From Leadbetterella sp964489955 (lineage in GTDB: Bacteria; Bacteroidota; Bacteroidia; Cytophagales; Spirosomataceae), in the NCBI GenBank assembly GCA_964489955.1, contig CAZBAV010000004.1:62001-126000 (forward strand): a DNA stretch of 64,000 bases, read 5' to 3'. The notes under the pieces are model-generated. The model made no database searches. It was not told the DNA's origin and saw nothing but the letters and a program-made list of their open reading frames with translations. Positions within the stretch are counted from its first letter, which is position 1, and the number at the start of each line of letters is the position of its first letter. Of the stretch, positions 19,289-29,207 are shown piece after piece. A program made the translations under genes and the position numbers.

Positions 19289-19339
19289 TTGACCAAAAAG
19301 TGACTCAAAGTCGAGATTTGGTACAAAAGTTTACCAAAA
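19289..19339. promoter_or_regulatory. Candidate HTCS-binding elements: direct repeat and dyad
   Basis: TTGACCAAAA and TTTACCAAAA recur with starts 41 bases apart, about four helical turns. The second copy also forms the right arm of a dyad, TTTGGTA, 8 bases, TACCAAA (19317-19338). The block lies 50-100 bases upstream of the candidate -7 box of the GH31 operon, the expected place for an AraC-type activator. Assignment is by position and symmetry. Confidence 0.4.
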
Positions 19340-19389
19340 TACCCTCATTTATTAACAAAACAATACCTGCCTAAAGCTCTTTACTAGTC

Positions 19390-19397
19390 TATTTTTG
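19390..19397 (+). promoter_or_regulatory. Candidate -7 box for the GH31-SusCD operon
   Basis: TATTTTTG fits TAnnTTTG and would leave an untranslated leader of roughly 80 bases. No good -33 match is visible, as expected for an activator-dependent promoter. Confidence 0.4.
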
Positions 19398-19480
19398 CCT
19401 TAGAAATAGACAATTTTTTATCAAATTCATTATATATGAATAACGATGGAAATATTAAAAAAAGTAAACTTTAGGTATTT

Positions 19481-22333
19481 ATGTTTAAAACATTCAGTAT
19501 ACTCCTTTCCGTATGCCTTTCTATATCTACCCGTTTGGTAGGGCAGGAGCTTTCAACTTACAAAAAGAGTACAAACGGTATAGAGATTAATCTACCAGCC
19601 AATTCCCAAAGAGCTGGACAAAACATTAGTCTGGAAATTATAAGTGAAAAAATTATTCGTGTAAGAGCTACCCCTGATAATAATACAGTAAAAAGAAATG
19701 AAAACTTGATAGTGGTGCCAAATCTGGCTTCGTATACAGGACAATGGCAAGTAAAGGAAGAAGGGCAAAGTTTAATTTTAACTACTCCCGCTATAAAGGC
19801 TATTGTATCGCGGGTAACCGGAGAAGTTAAGTTTGAAGACAAAGCGGGTAGAACACTACTTTCGGAAAAACCACGGCAGGAATTTATAGAGGATACACAT
19901 AATGGTGATGTCTTCTATAAAGTAAAGCAATCTTTTACTGTAACCGAAGAGGAAGGTCTATATGGCCTAGGCCAACACCAAAATGGTATAATGAACTACA
20001 ACAAAGGGCATCAAGTGACACTGCTGCAGTATAATACCATGATAGCCGTGCCATTCCTTTTATCTACTAACAATTACGGTCTTTTGTGGCATAATTACTC
20101 CATTACTAAAGCAGGCGATGTAAGACCTCTCTTGCCGTTGTCTGCTTTTAAATTGCATTCTAAAGAAGGTTATGAAGGTTGGCTTACTGTAAACTACTAT
20201 GATAAAAAGGATCCAGCGGTTTCTGTATTTACTAGGGCAGAGTCAGAAATTGACTACCTGTACTTAACTGACCAGGACCGTTTACCAAAAGAAGTTAATT
20301 TGGCCAACAGCCTAGTACATTATGAGGGAAAGATTGAGTCTCCGTTTACTGGCTTACACAGATTACATTTTAACTATTCCGGCTATTTAAAAGTATGGAT
20401 AAACGGAATCTTGAAAGAAGACCGTTGGAGAGAATCTTGGAATGCCGGTTCGTTTGAAATACCTGTGAATATGGAAGCAGGGAAGAAATATGACATAAAG
20501 TTAGAATGGCTACCAGATGGCGGACAGTCATATTTAGGTTTACGGTGGCAAAGCCCCATTCCTGCCTCGCATAAAAATACTTTCTCATTTGACTCGGAAG
20601 CAGGAGATGGTGTAGACTACTATTTTATTGCAGGTAATTCTTCAGATGATGTAATAAGCGGCTACCGCTATCTTACCGGCAAAGCTCCAATTATGCCAAA
20701 ATGGTCTTTTGGATATTGGCAAAGTCGCGAAAGATACAAAACCCAAAAAGAGCTTGAAGATGTAGCATCTCAATTCAGAAAACGCAAGATTCCTATTGAT
20801 AATATGGTTCAAGATTGGTCCTATTGGAGAGAACATGATTGGGGAAGTCATGATTTTGATCCGGCACGTTTTCCAGACCCCAAAGGAATGATAGACAGAC
20901 TGCATAAGGATAATTTTCGCTTGATGATATCAGTCTGGCCAAAAGTAAACCAGGAATCTAGTGTCTACAATGATTTTAAAAACAAGGGATGGTTGTACAT
21001 GCGTAATATTTATGATGGCCGCAAAGACTGGATTGGAAAGGGATATACTTCCACATTCTATGACTCTTTTAACGCAGATGCCAGAAAAGGCCTTTGGGAC
21101 GTAATGGATAAGAAATTATTCAAGCTTGGAGTAGATGCTTGGTGGATGGACGCTAGTGAGCCAGACGTTCATTCTAATATTAACCTACAGGAAAGAAAGA
21201 ATGTAATGCAACCAGCCATTGGTTCTTCTACACGATATTATAATGCTTTCCCTCTAGAAAATACCAGAGGTATTTTTGAGGGGCAAACCAAAACAGACCC
21301 AACAAAACGTGTTTTTATACTTACCCGTTCCTTCTTTGCAGGTCAACAAAGGTATTCAGCGGCTGCTTGGAGTGGGGACATTTCTTCACGGTGGCACGAT
21401 ATGAAAGATCAGATTTCAGCAGGTATAAACTTCTCTATGTCTGGAACGCCATACTGGACTATGGACGCTGGCGGTTTTCTTGTAGAAAAAAGATTGCACA
21501 AGCCAGACCAAGCTGGAAAAGAGGAATGGAGAGAACTTAATACCCGATGGTTTCAATATGGAGCATTTTTGCCAATGTTTAGAGCACATGGTCAATTTCC
21601 GTATAGAGAACCGTTTAATATCGCTCCAGAAACCCATCCTGCATACAACAGCATGGTATATTATATAAATCTAAGATACCGTTTATTGCCCTATAACTAT
21701 TCATTGGCAGGAAATACCTATCTCAATAATTACACGATGATTAGGGGTTTAGCGATGGATTTTGGAAGCGATAAGAAAGTATATGATATAAATGATCAAT
21801 ACTTATTTGGTCCATCCCTTTTAGTAAACCCTATAACAGAACAAGGTAAAACATCCAGGAGCGTGTATTTACCTGCCGCCTTCACTTGGTATGACTTCTA
21901 TAATGGACAGTCTTACGAAGGCGGTAAAAACATTGATGCTGTAGCACCTTATGAAAAAATGCCTCTTTTTGTTAAAGCAGGCAGCCTGGTTCCACTGGGT
22001 CCTGAATTACAGTACACCTTGGAAAAAGCACCAGACATTATTACTCTGTACGTATATGCCGGTGCTGACGGAGAATTTACCCTTTATGAAGATCAGGGAG
22101 AAAATACTGACTATCAAAATGGTCATTACAGCACAATAAGAATGGGCTACAATGATGCTGAGAAAACACTTACGCTATATGAAAGGCAAGGTACTTATGC
22201 AGCGATGTTGGCAAAGAGAAGTTTTAATATAGTTTTTATAACCCCAAGTAGCCCCCAGGGATACGATACAATAAAACCAAAATCAAAACTAATAAAGTAT
22301 GAAGGAAAACAGATAAAAGTAAAGCTAAAATAA
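19481..22333 (+). CDS. GH31 glycoside hydrolase with PA14 insert, probable alpha-xylosidase
   Basis: The 950-aa protein has a signal peptide (MFKTFSILLSVCLSISTRLVGQ), a GH31 N-terminal beta-sandwich, an inserted PA14 domain (about 266-383, with HYEGKIESPFTGLH and KVWINGILKEDRWRESW), the catalytic barrel and a C-terminal DUF5110-like part. Asp557 in WWMDASEPD is the expected nucleophile and Asp633 in WSGDISSRW the acid/base. PA14-carrying GH31 enzymes such as those of Cellvibrio and Bacteroides ovatus xyloglucan loci are alpha-xylosidases that remove the non-reducing-end xylose of xyloglucan oligosaccharides. The neighbouring xylose genes support that specificity; alpha-glucosidase remains the alternative. 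It is the first gene of the SusCD operon. It probably acts in the periplasm. Confidence 0.92.
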   Translation: MFKTFSILLSVCLSISTRLVGQELSTYKKSTNGIEINLPANSQRAGQNISLEIISEKIIRVRATPDNNTVKRNENLIVVPNLASYTGQWQVKEEGQSLILTTPAIKAIVSRVTGEVKFEDKAGRTLLSEKPRQEFIEDTHNGDVFYKVKQSFTVTEEEGLYGLGQHQNGIMNYNKGHQVTLLQYNTMIAVPFLLSTNNYGLLWHNYSITKAGDVRPLLPLSAFKLHSKEGYEGWLTVNYYDKKDPAVSVFTRAESEIDYLYLTDQDRLPKEVNLANSLVHYEGKIESPFTGLHRLHFNYSGYLKVWINGILKEDRWRESWNAGSFEIPVNMEAGKKYDIKLEWLPDGGQSYLGLRWQSPIPASHKNTFSFDSEAGDGVDYYFIAGNSSDDVISGYRYLTGKAPIMPKWSFGYWQSRERYKTQKELEDVASQFRKRKIPIDNMVQDWSYWREHDWGSHDFDPARFPDPKGMIDRLHKDNFRLMISVWPKVNQESSVYNDFKNKGWLYMRNIYDGRKDWIGKGYTSTFYDSFNADARKGLWDVMDKKLFKLGVDAWWMDASEPDVHSNINLQERKNVMQPAIGSSTRYYNAFPLENTRGIFEGQTKTDPTKRVFILTRSFFAGQQRYSAAAWSGDISSRWHDMKDQISAGINFSMSGTPYWTMDAGGFLVEKRLHKPDQAGKEEWRELNTRWFQYGAFLPMFRAHGQFPYREPFNIAPETHPAYNSMVYYINLRYRLLPYNYSLAGNTYLNNYTMIRGLAMDFGSDKKVYDINDQYLFGPSLLVNPITEQGKTSRSVYLPAAFTWYDFYNGQSYEGGKNIDAVAPYEKMPLFVKAGSLVPLGPELQYTLEKAPDIITLYVYAGADGEFTLYEDQGENTDYQNGHYSTIRMGYNDAEKTLTLYERQGTYAAMLAKRSFNIVFITPSSPQGYDTIKPKSKLIKYEGKQIKVKLK

Positions 22334-22392
22334 ATAGACTGAAAATTCAACCTAGGGCATAAGTCCCGAAATTAAACTAAATAATTTGAAAA

Positions 22393-25300
22393 ATGAGTAG
22401 AAAACATCTCTTAAAAAATCTGCTGATTGCAATCTTAATGCTCTTGATATCTCCTGCCTGGGCACAGACCATAAGCGGCAAAGTAGTTGAGGATACCAGC
22501 GGAGAACCAGTAGCAGGAGCCACTGTTAAAGTGAAAAACTCTTCTATATCAGCCATGACTGATGTAGAAGGTAATTTTACAATTAGTGCAGCTTCGGGTA
22601 GCGTGCTAGTGGTTTCATTTATAGGATTTAAGGAGTCCGAACACACAGTTACTTCAGCCAACTCCATAGTAATCCGTTTACAGACAGAATTGTCTGCTCT
22701 GGACGAGGTAGTTGTGGTGGGTTATGGAGTACAAAAGAAGAAGCTTGTAACTGGTGCTAATATAAATGTCGATGGGGACATGATACAAAAGCAAAATCAA
22801 TTAAACCCGTTACAGGCATTACAAGGCCAAGCTGCCGGAGTAACTGTTTTGTCTACCTCCGGGCAACCAGGAGCGGGTATGAAAGTTAATATTCGTGGGC
22901 TAGGTACTATCGGAAACTCAGACCCATTGTATGTGATAGATGGAATTCCGGGTGGAGATATTAGCGTACTTAACCCTGCAGATATACAATCAATAGATGT
23001 ACTTAAAGATGCGGCATCCGCTGCCATATACGGTGCACAAGCAGCAAATGGCGTAATCCTGGTAACCACAAGGTCTGGCGGAAAAGGGAAAGGTCAGGTT
23101 TCTTTCGACTCCTTCATAGGAGTACAAAATCCGATCAGAATTGCTAACATGCTGGATGCAAATCAGTATAGAACTATCATGAACGAACAATCACTTAATT
23201 CGGGTGGAGCATTGATAAACTTTGAGGGAATGCAAGGCTTAGCAAATACTGATTGGTTATCACAAATGTTTGTAAAAAATGCCGGTACTCAAAACCACAA
23301 TTTTAATATCAGCGGTGGTAGTGAGGCCTCTACATACTCTATTTCGTTAAACAAAATATCTCAAGAAGGGGTAGTGGGAGGAAAAGACATTTCTAACTAC
23401 GAAAGATATGGGTTCAGAGTAAATACAGAGCATAAATTATATAAAAATGTTCTAAAAGTTGGACAGCATGTTAATTTCAATTACATAAAAAACAATGGAG
23501 TAAATGTAGGAAACCAATACAATAATACTTTAAGAGGAGCATTTAGCACCTCACCACTATCCCCAGTTTACAGTAGTAATGGTAAATATGGTAGTCCATT
23601 TAATGACACAAGCGACTCGCCATGGTACAATGGAGATGGTAACCCGTATGGTTTAATGATGACCAATTCTAACAACAGAAATGACAATCAACGTCTTTTT
23701 GCTGATATATATGCAGAATTGGAACCGTTAAAAAACCTTAAGATAAAATCTATTTTTGGTATCAATTATTATGCTGGGGAACACAGAAATTTTCAGCCAC
23801 TCTATAAATTCTCGATTTACTCGTTCAATGAAAATCGTACCGTTACAAGCCAAAACATGAGTAAAGGGCATACCCTGACTTGGACCAATACGGCATCATA
23901 TAATTTCAGTCTTGGAAACAAACATAATTTTGACGCAATGATAGGTATGGAGTCCCAAAAATATCAGGGTACTTTCCTATCTGGATCAAACTGGAACCTC
24001 CTGTCTCAATTTGATGACTTCGCTTTTGCATACCTAGATAATACTACAGGCAAGGCCCATTTAGATGCAGACGGAAATGTGGTAGAGACCCGTTTTGTAA
24101 ACGGTAGACCAGAAAACCTGTATAGACGTGCATCATACTTTGGTCGTGTAGGATATAATTTCGATGAGAAATACATGTTCAATGCCACACTCAGAGCAGA
24201 TGGCTCTTCTAAATTTACGAAAGGAAATAGGTGGGGCTACTTTCCGTCATTTTCGGCAGGTTGGGTTATCACTAACGAGTCTTTCCTAAGCGAAAACAAG
24301 ATAAAAGGTTTAGATTTCTTAAAACTTAGATTAAGTTGGGGGCAAGTTGGTAACCAAAACATAGACGATTTTCAGTATGCCTCGCCAATTAACACTTCTA
24401 CAGGAGTTAACAGTAGTAATCCCGCTGCTTTCTATGTATTTGGTACGACCAAGGTCAATGTTCCAGGTGCTTACCCAAGTAGGTTATCTAACCCAGATGT
24501 ACGTTGGGAAACTTCAGAACAAACTAATATAGGTATAGATGCTCATTTTCTTAATGGCAGATTAGAACTATACTCAGATTTCTACGTAAAACTTACTAAA
24601 GATTGGCTCGTACAAGCTCCCATATTGGCTACAGCAGGTGCAGGTGCACCTTTCATAAATGGTGGAGATGTTAAGAATACCGGGGTTGAACTGTCTCTTT
24701 TATGGAAAGATAAAGTAGGAGGTTTGGGATATAGAATTGGGGTAAACGGTGCTTATAATAAGAATGTAGTTGGAAATATTCCTACAGAAGATGGCATTAT
24801 ACATGGTCCTACGGCACAGTTATTTGATAATTCCGATGAGTTCTACAGAGCCCAAAATGGTATGCCAATAGGTTATTTCTGGGGTTACAAAACCGATGGT
24901 ATTTTCCAAAATCAACAAGAAATAGAAACCTGGAAAGGTGCAAATAAAGGTATACTACAGCCCAATGTAAGACCGGGCGATGTAAGGTTTGTAGATATAA
25001 ACGGCGATGGTAAAATAGATGCCTCAGATAAATTGAACCTTGGAGTAGGCATGCCAAAGTTTGTATTTGGTTTCAATGTCGGTTTAGACTATAAAAATTT
25101 CGATTTATCTATTGTTGCAAACGGTGTTGCCGGAAACAAGATAGTACAGTCATACAGAAACCATACCAATAAACAGGCAAATTACACTACCGCTATTTTA
25201 GATCGCTGGACTGGTGAGGGGACTTCTGATAGGATGCCTAGGGTCACAGAAACCAATGTTAACTGGCAATTTTCGGACCTGTATTTACAAAAGGGAGATT

Positions 25301-25533
25301 TCCTTAGAATCAGCAATATTACTTTAGGTTATGACCTTGCTAAATTAATTAAGTGGAACTACCTAAGCCAGCTTCGCATCTATGCCCAAGCACAAAATGT
25401 GGCTACTTTCACTAAATATGATGGTATGGATCCAGAAATCGGATACGGAACTAGTGGTTGGGTTTCAGGAATTGACTTAGGATACTATCCTCGTCCTAAA
25501 GTCTATCTAATTGGACTAAACGTTAAATTCTAA
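22393..25533 (+). CDS. SusC-like TonB-dependent oligosaccharide transporter
   Basis: The 1046-aa protein has a signal peptide (ending PAWAQ), then a carboxypeptidase-regulatory-like domain (ISGKVVEDTSGEPVAGATV), the TonB-box region near ALDEVVVVGYG, a plug domain (KLVTGANINV through NIRGLGTIGNSDPLYVIDG) and a 22-strand barrel ending in an aromatic-rich strand (YLIGLNVKF). There is no N-terminal STN domain, so it is not of the anti-sigma-coupled kind. It imports glycan fragments across the outer membrane using TonB energy, in a complex with the SusD-like lipoprotein encoded 14 bases downstream. The substrate is inferred from the locus to be xyloglucan oligosaccharides. Confidence 0.97.
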   Translation: MSRKHLLKNLLIAILMLLISPAWAQTISGKVVEDTSGEPVAGATVKVKNSSISAMTDVEGNFTISAASGSVLVVSFIGFKESEHTVTSANSIVIRLQTELSALDEVVVVGYGVQKKKLVTGANINVDGDMIQKQNQLNPLQALQGQAAGVTVLSTSGQPGAGMKVNIRGLGTIGNSDPLYVIDGIPGGDISVLNPADIQSIDVLKDAASAAIYGAQAANGVILVTTRSGGKGKGQVSFDSFIGVQNPIRIANMLDANQYRTIMNEQSLNSGGALINFEGMQGLANTDWLSQMFVKNAGTQNHNFNISGGSEASTYSISLNKISQEGVVGGKDISNYERYGFRVNTEHKLYKNVLKVGQHVNFNYIKNNGVNVGNQYNNTLRGAFSTSPLSPVYSSNGKYGSPFNDTSDSPWYNGDGNPYGLMMTNSNNRNDNQRLFADIYAELEPLKNLKIKSIFGINYYAGEHRNFQPLYKFSIYSFNENRTVTSQNMSKGHTLTWTNTASYNFSLGNKHNFDAMIGMESQKYQGTFLSGSNWNLLSQFDDFAFAYLDNTTGKAHLDADGNVVETRFVNGRPENLYRRASYFGRVGYNFDEKYMFNATLRADGSSKFTKGNRWGYFPSFSAGWVITNESFLSENKIKGLDFLKLRLSWGQVGNQNIDDFQYASPINTSTGVNSSNPAAFYVFGTTKVNVPGAYPSRLSNPDVRWETSEQTNIGIDAHFLNGRLELYSDFYVKLTKDWLVQAPILATAGAGAPFINGGDVKNTGVELSLLWKDKVGGLGYRIGVNGAYNKNVVGNIPTEDGIIHGPTAQLFDNSDEFYRAQNGMPIGYFWGYKTDGIFQNQQEIETWKGANKGILQPNVRPGDVRFVDINGDGKIDASDKLNLGVGMPKFVFGFNVGLDYKNFDLSIVANGVAGNKIVQSYRNHTNKQANYTTAILDRWTGEGTSDRMPRVTETNVNWQFSDLYLQKGDFLRISNITLGYDLAKLIKWNYLSQLRIYAQAQNVATFTKYDGMDPEIGYGTSGWVSGIDLGYYPRPKVYLIGLNVKF

Positions 25534-25547
25534 ACCGGAAAATTAAG

Positions 25548-27167
25548 ATGAAGAATATAAAAACTTACATATTGGCACTTGGGATAACCCTTGGCTCTGT
25601 GTCTTGTTCAGAAAATTTTCTGGATGTAGACCCTATGACCAGTGTACTGGAAAACAACTTTTATAAAACCATATCAGATGCGGAAATGGCACTAATTGGC
25701 TGTTATGATGGCTACCAACGTACATCATCAAATGGCAACCAGTCTTTTATAGTAATTTCAGAGGTTCTTTCTGATAACACTTTCGGAGCCACTGGTAACA
25801 CAGATGGTAGAGCATACCAGGCACTGGATCGTTTTGATATATCGCAGAGTCCATCAGATAATAATATCTTTAATGGTACCTGGGGAGATTACTATTCCGG
25901 AATATTCCGATGCAATACACTTTTGAGTAAAATGGGGAATATTGATTTTACTTCTAATGCTGAAGCCAAAGGCCGTATAGAAGGAGAGGCTCGTTTTTTA
26001 AGAGCATTAATGTACTTTGACTTAGTAAGATTGTTTGAGCGAGTTCCACTTCTGACCGAACCAACTACAGATAATATTCCACAGGCTGATCCTACAGAAA
26101 CATATAAGTTAATCATTGCAGATTTGCAGTTTGCAGCAGCAAACATTCCAGTAACAGCATACCCAAAAGCTCAAGCTGCCACAAATGATGGTAGAGTAAC
26201 ACCACATGCAGCCAAGGCACTTTTGGCAAGAGCATATCTTTTTTACACAGGATATTACGGTAAGGATGATTTGGGTATTAGTAAAGCAGATGTTTTAAAG
26301 GGCTTAGAAGAAGTTATTTCCAGTACAGAATTTTCTTTAGTAAAAGAATTCAAATCACTGTGGCCAGCTGCAAGTTTCGTGGCTGATGCCAATGCCAATA
26401 CCTTAGACAAATCAGGTTATGCAGGCCTTGGAAATTCCGAAACAGTTTTTGCAAAGAAGTTCAACAATACCCAGGACTACAATGGGATGAGCGACGGGAA
26501 CCGCTGGCTAGTAATGCTTGGTATGCGTAATACAAACTATGCTCCTTATGGTAAGGGTTGGGGTGCTTGCACAGTAAACCCACGTTTTGTTAATTCCTTC
26601 GAACCTAACGATACCCGTAGACAAGCATCTGTAATTGATTTGGAAAGAGAAGGTATTGCTACAGATTTTGACATAAAAGATCAAAGGGAATACACCGGTT
26701 ATTCTAACAAAAAATATACTCCAACAGCTTTACCAGATGGTACCTCGGACACTGGCGGCAGTAATGATTTCCAGATTTCACAAGACCAGGATTATGTAGT
26801 TATACGGTACGCTGATGTACTACTTATGGCTGCAGAACTCGGTTCTGCAAGTGCACAGAACTACTATGATGCCATACGTAATCGTGCCGGCTTAGGTACT
26901 AAAGCCGTTACAAAAGACAACTTATTGGAGGAGAGAAAGTTTGAATTTGCATTTGAGGGCATACGTTATTGGGATTTACTCCGTCAAGGACTTAGTGTAG
27001 CAGCAAATACCATAGCCCAAACACAAAATGTACTGAGCGGAAATGTGCCGGATCAGGTGGTAATAAAAGCAGAAAACATTACCAAAACTAGAGGTTTTAT
27101 GCAAATTCCTGACACACAAATCACATTGTCCAAAGGTGTCTTAATCCAAAATCCGGGCTGGAAATAA
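25548..27167 (+). CDS. SusD-like outer-membrane glycan-binding lipoprotein
   Basis: The 539-aa product starts with a lipoprotein signal whose Cys follows GSVS, then SENFLDVDPMTSVLENNFYKT, a typical SusD/RagB N-terminus. The TPR-like helical scaffold is visible in GRIEGEARFLRALMYFDLV and ARAYLFYTGYY, and the C-terminal family segment in LLEERKFEFAFEGIRYWDLL. SusD proteins form the lid of the SusC transporter and bind the incoming oligosaccharide at the cell surface. It directly follows susC, as in nearly all polysaccharide utilisation loci. The aromatic binding residues cannot be assigned without a structure. Confidence 0.96.
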   Translation: MKNIKTYILALGITLGSVSCSENFLDVDPMTSVLENNFYKTISDAEMALIGCYDGYQRTSSNGNQSFIVISEVLSDNTFGATGNTDGRAYQALDRFDISQSPSDNNIFNGTWGDYYSGIFRCNTLLSKMGNIDFTSNAEAKGRIEGEARFLRALMYFDLVRLFERVPLLTEPTTDNIPQADPTETYKLIIADLQFAAANIPVTAYPKAQAATNDGRVTPHAAKALLARAYLFYTGYYGKDDLGISKADVLKGLEEVISSTEFSLVKEFKSLWPAASFVADANANTLDKSGYAGLGNSETVFAKKFNNTQDYNGMSDGNRWLVMLGMRNTNYAPYGKGWGACTVNPRFVNSFEPNDTRRQASVIDLEREGIATDFDIKDQREYTGYSNKKYTPTALPDGTSDTGGSNDFQISQDQDYVVIRYADVLLMAAELGSASAQNYYDAIRNRAGLGTKAVTKDNLLEERKFEFAFEGIRYWDLLRQGLSVAANTIAQTQNVLSGNVPDQVVIKAENITKTRGFMQIPDTQITLSKGVLIQNPGWK

Positions 27168-27189
27168 AAACCTTAAATAAGTAAGAACT

Positions 27190-29151
27190 ATGAACAAGAT
27201 ATTTAGAATATTAACATCACTCTTCCTTGGGGTTTTTATGTTATCCTCATGTTCTCCCGAAGAGTTTGGACTAGGAACTACAGATGTAAAGCCTGGTGAT
27301 TTAGTAAAGGGAATTGCATTTAAAATAGAGCATGACCCGCAGAATGCCAATATCATTCACCTTACTAGCCTTATGGATAGTAAATACCAGCCCTTGTGGG
27401 ATCACCCCCAGGGTAGGAGCCAAGAAAAAACCGTAACCTTACGTATTCCATTTCCAGGAAACTATGAGGTTAAATTTGGAGTAATGACCCGCGGCGGTGT
27501 AGTCTATGGAGAGCCTGCTACTTTTAATGTAGCTAGTTTTTACGCCCCTTTTGTAGAAGATGAAATGTGGGAATTGCTTTCGGGAGGTGTAGACCAAGAA
27601 AAAACATGGGTATTAGATTTGGATGAAGAATCTGTGAGCCGACAATTCCTAGGACCACTGTACTTCTATGGCCTGGATAATGGTTGGTTAGGTGATTGTA
27701 TGAAGGAAGGTGGAGATTGCTGGAACTGGAATCCAGATTACAAAGGAAACTCATGGCTTATGACCGCAGGAGATTACGGTACCATGACCTTTGACCTCAA
27801 AGGAGCGGCAAACGTACGTATTAACCACAAAATGATAGCAGCAAGAGGTCTTGAAACGGGTAAATACATGATCGATACAGATAACAAGACCATGCGTATA
27901 TCAGACGCTACTCCTTTACATGATACAGGAAGAGACGGAATAGTAGTGGATTGGGGAAATATTAAGATACTTTCCTTAACAAAAGACTATATGCAGCTTG
28001 GTGTTATCCGTGATGAAGCACTTTCGGGCGAAGGCCCTGCACTTCTTGTGTACAATTATATTTCTAAGGACTTTAAGGATAACTGGACTCCAGGTAACCA
28101 AGCAGAGCCTGAGCCACCCTACAATGGTGATGCCAACGGTGATTTAACAACTTCTACCACTACTACTAAAAAATGGATACTATCTACCAGCACTCCATAT
28201 AATTGGGCGGATTTGGCAGGTAACTTGTTAAATGACTGGAATTCAGCGGCAGACTATACAAATAGTGGTTGGGCACCGTATGATGCTAACTTAATAAAAA
28301 ACATTTCTTTAACCCTGGTAAAAACAGGAGAGAGAGCAGGTAACTACACCTTCACAGATGGAGCCGGTAATGCTACATCAGGTTCATACACAGTAGAAGA
28401 AAAGAATAATATTAAGTTTGATAAAGATATCTCGTTTGCTATATCCGGATGGGTTAATTTAAGTACCACTTCCAATAAAACTCTACGTATTCTTAAAACA
28501 GAAGTAGACGCCACAGGTAATATTAAGGGACTTTGGTTAGGACAACGTGACCCTGCAAAACCAGAATACTTTGCATACCACTTTGTCCCTGGCGGCGGAA
28601 CGACCACCGCAGACCCGCTTGCAGCATGGAAAACGGCATTGGTAGGTAAAACTTTCAAACCAGACGTTAATTGGTTTGCAGATTGGGTTGGTTTTCCTGC
28701 CGGTTTTGCTGGAGGCTGGACAAGTGCTAGCACTTTTGGTACAGATTACACGAGTAACAACTGGGTTTGGGACGCAAAAGTACGTGAAGTGGCAGAAAGT
28801 GCCAGTCTTACCTTCTCTTTGGATGGGAATGATATAAAAGTTGTATTAAGACAAATCAAGGACGGTAAGGATTTTACAGCTAATGGTATAGTAAAGATAG
28901 ATACCGAAAAAAATATTCTAAACATAAGTATTCCACTGGTAGATTATTCAGGTACGGTAGCAAGCTGGTTACCAAGTACAAATGAGAAGTCTGTAACAGG
29001 TAATACAAAAGACTGGTACTTTGTACCCCACGGAGGTTCGAACTTAGGAAACATTAATACACAGGGGTTTTGGTTAGGTGCGGTTTCTAACTCGGTCAAA
29101 GCAGGAGATACAAAAGATGAAGTACTCATTTACCATTATATTAAAAACTGA
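27190..29151 (+). CDS. Surface glycan-binding lipoprotein (SusE/F position)
   Basis: The 653-aa protein has a lipobox (VFMLSSC) and an immunoglobulin-like N-terminal part (about 40-115, with VTLRIPFPGNYEVKFGV). At least two related beta-rich Trp-containing modules follow, about 125-300 and 310-650. The repeat is hinted at by the similar endings GLWLGQRDPAKPEYFAYHF and GFWLGAVSNS with a later LIYHYI. No catalytic motif is seen. Genes directly after susD usually encode surface glycan-binding proteins, and the many exposed Trp residues fit carbohydrate binding. It shares no obvious identity with characterised SGBPs that I can verify, so the assignment rests on position, lipidation and composition. 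Confidence 0.75.
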   Translation: MNKIFRILTSLFLGVFMLSSCSPEEFGLGTTDVKPGDLVKGIAFKIEHDPQNANIIHLTSLMDSKYQPLWDHPQGRSQEKTVTLRIPFPGNYEVKFGVMTRGGVVYGEPATFNVASFYAPFVEDEMWELLSGGVDQEKTWVLDLDEESVSRQFLGPLYFYGLDNGWLGDCMKEGGDCWNWNPDYKGNSWLMTAGDYGTMTFDLKGAANVRINHKMIAARGLETGKYMIDTDNKTMRISDATPLHDTGRDGIVVDWGNIKILSLTKDYMQLGVIRDEALSGEGPALLVYNYISKDFKDNWTPGNQAEPEPPYNGDANGDLTTSTTTTKKWILSTSTPYNWADLAGNLLNDWNSAADYTNSGWAPYDANLIKNISLTLVKTGERAGNYTFTDGAGNATSGSYTVEEKNNIKFDKDISFAISGWVNLSTTSNKTLRILKTEVDATGNIKGLWLGQRDPAKPEYFAYHFVPGGGTTTADPLAAWKTALVGKTFKPDVNWFADWVGFPAGFAGGWTSASTFGTDYTSNNWVWDAKVREVAESASLTFSLDGNDIKVVLRQIKDGKDFTANGIVKIDTEKNILNISIPLVDYSGTVASWLPSTNEKSVTGNTKDWYFVPHGGSNLGNINTQGFWLGAVSNSVKAGDTKDEVLIYHYIKN

Positions 29152-29163
29152 TTAGTAATAATT

Positions 29164-29200
29164 AACGGACAAGGATTTTCTTTGTCCGTTATTCTAACTT
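29164..29200 (+). terminator. Intra-locus hairpin between the glycan-binding protein and GH5 genes
   Basis: Perfect nine-base arms AACGGACAA and TTGTCCGTT with a nine-base loop are followed by a modest T content. Only 8 bases separate its tail from the GH5 start codon. It may partly terminate or process the transcript, lowering GH5 expression relative to SusCD. Confidence 0.6.
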
Positions 29201-29207
29201 TACAAAC

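Noticed and set aside
29030..29050. GGTTCGAAC resembling a tRNA T-loop
   Set aside because: It lies in the coding frame of the glycan-binding lipoprotein, and no acceptor, D or anticodon stems can be built around it. I found no tRNA elsewhere.
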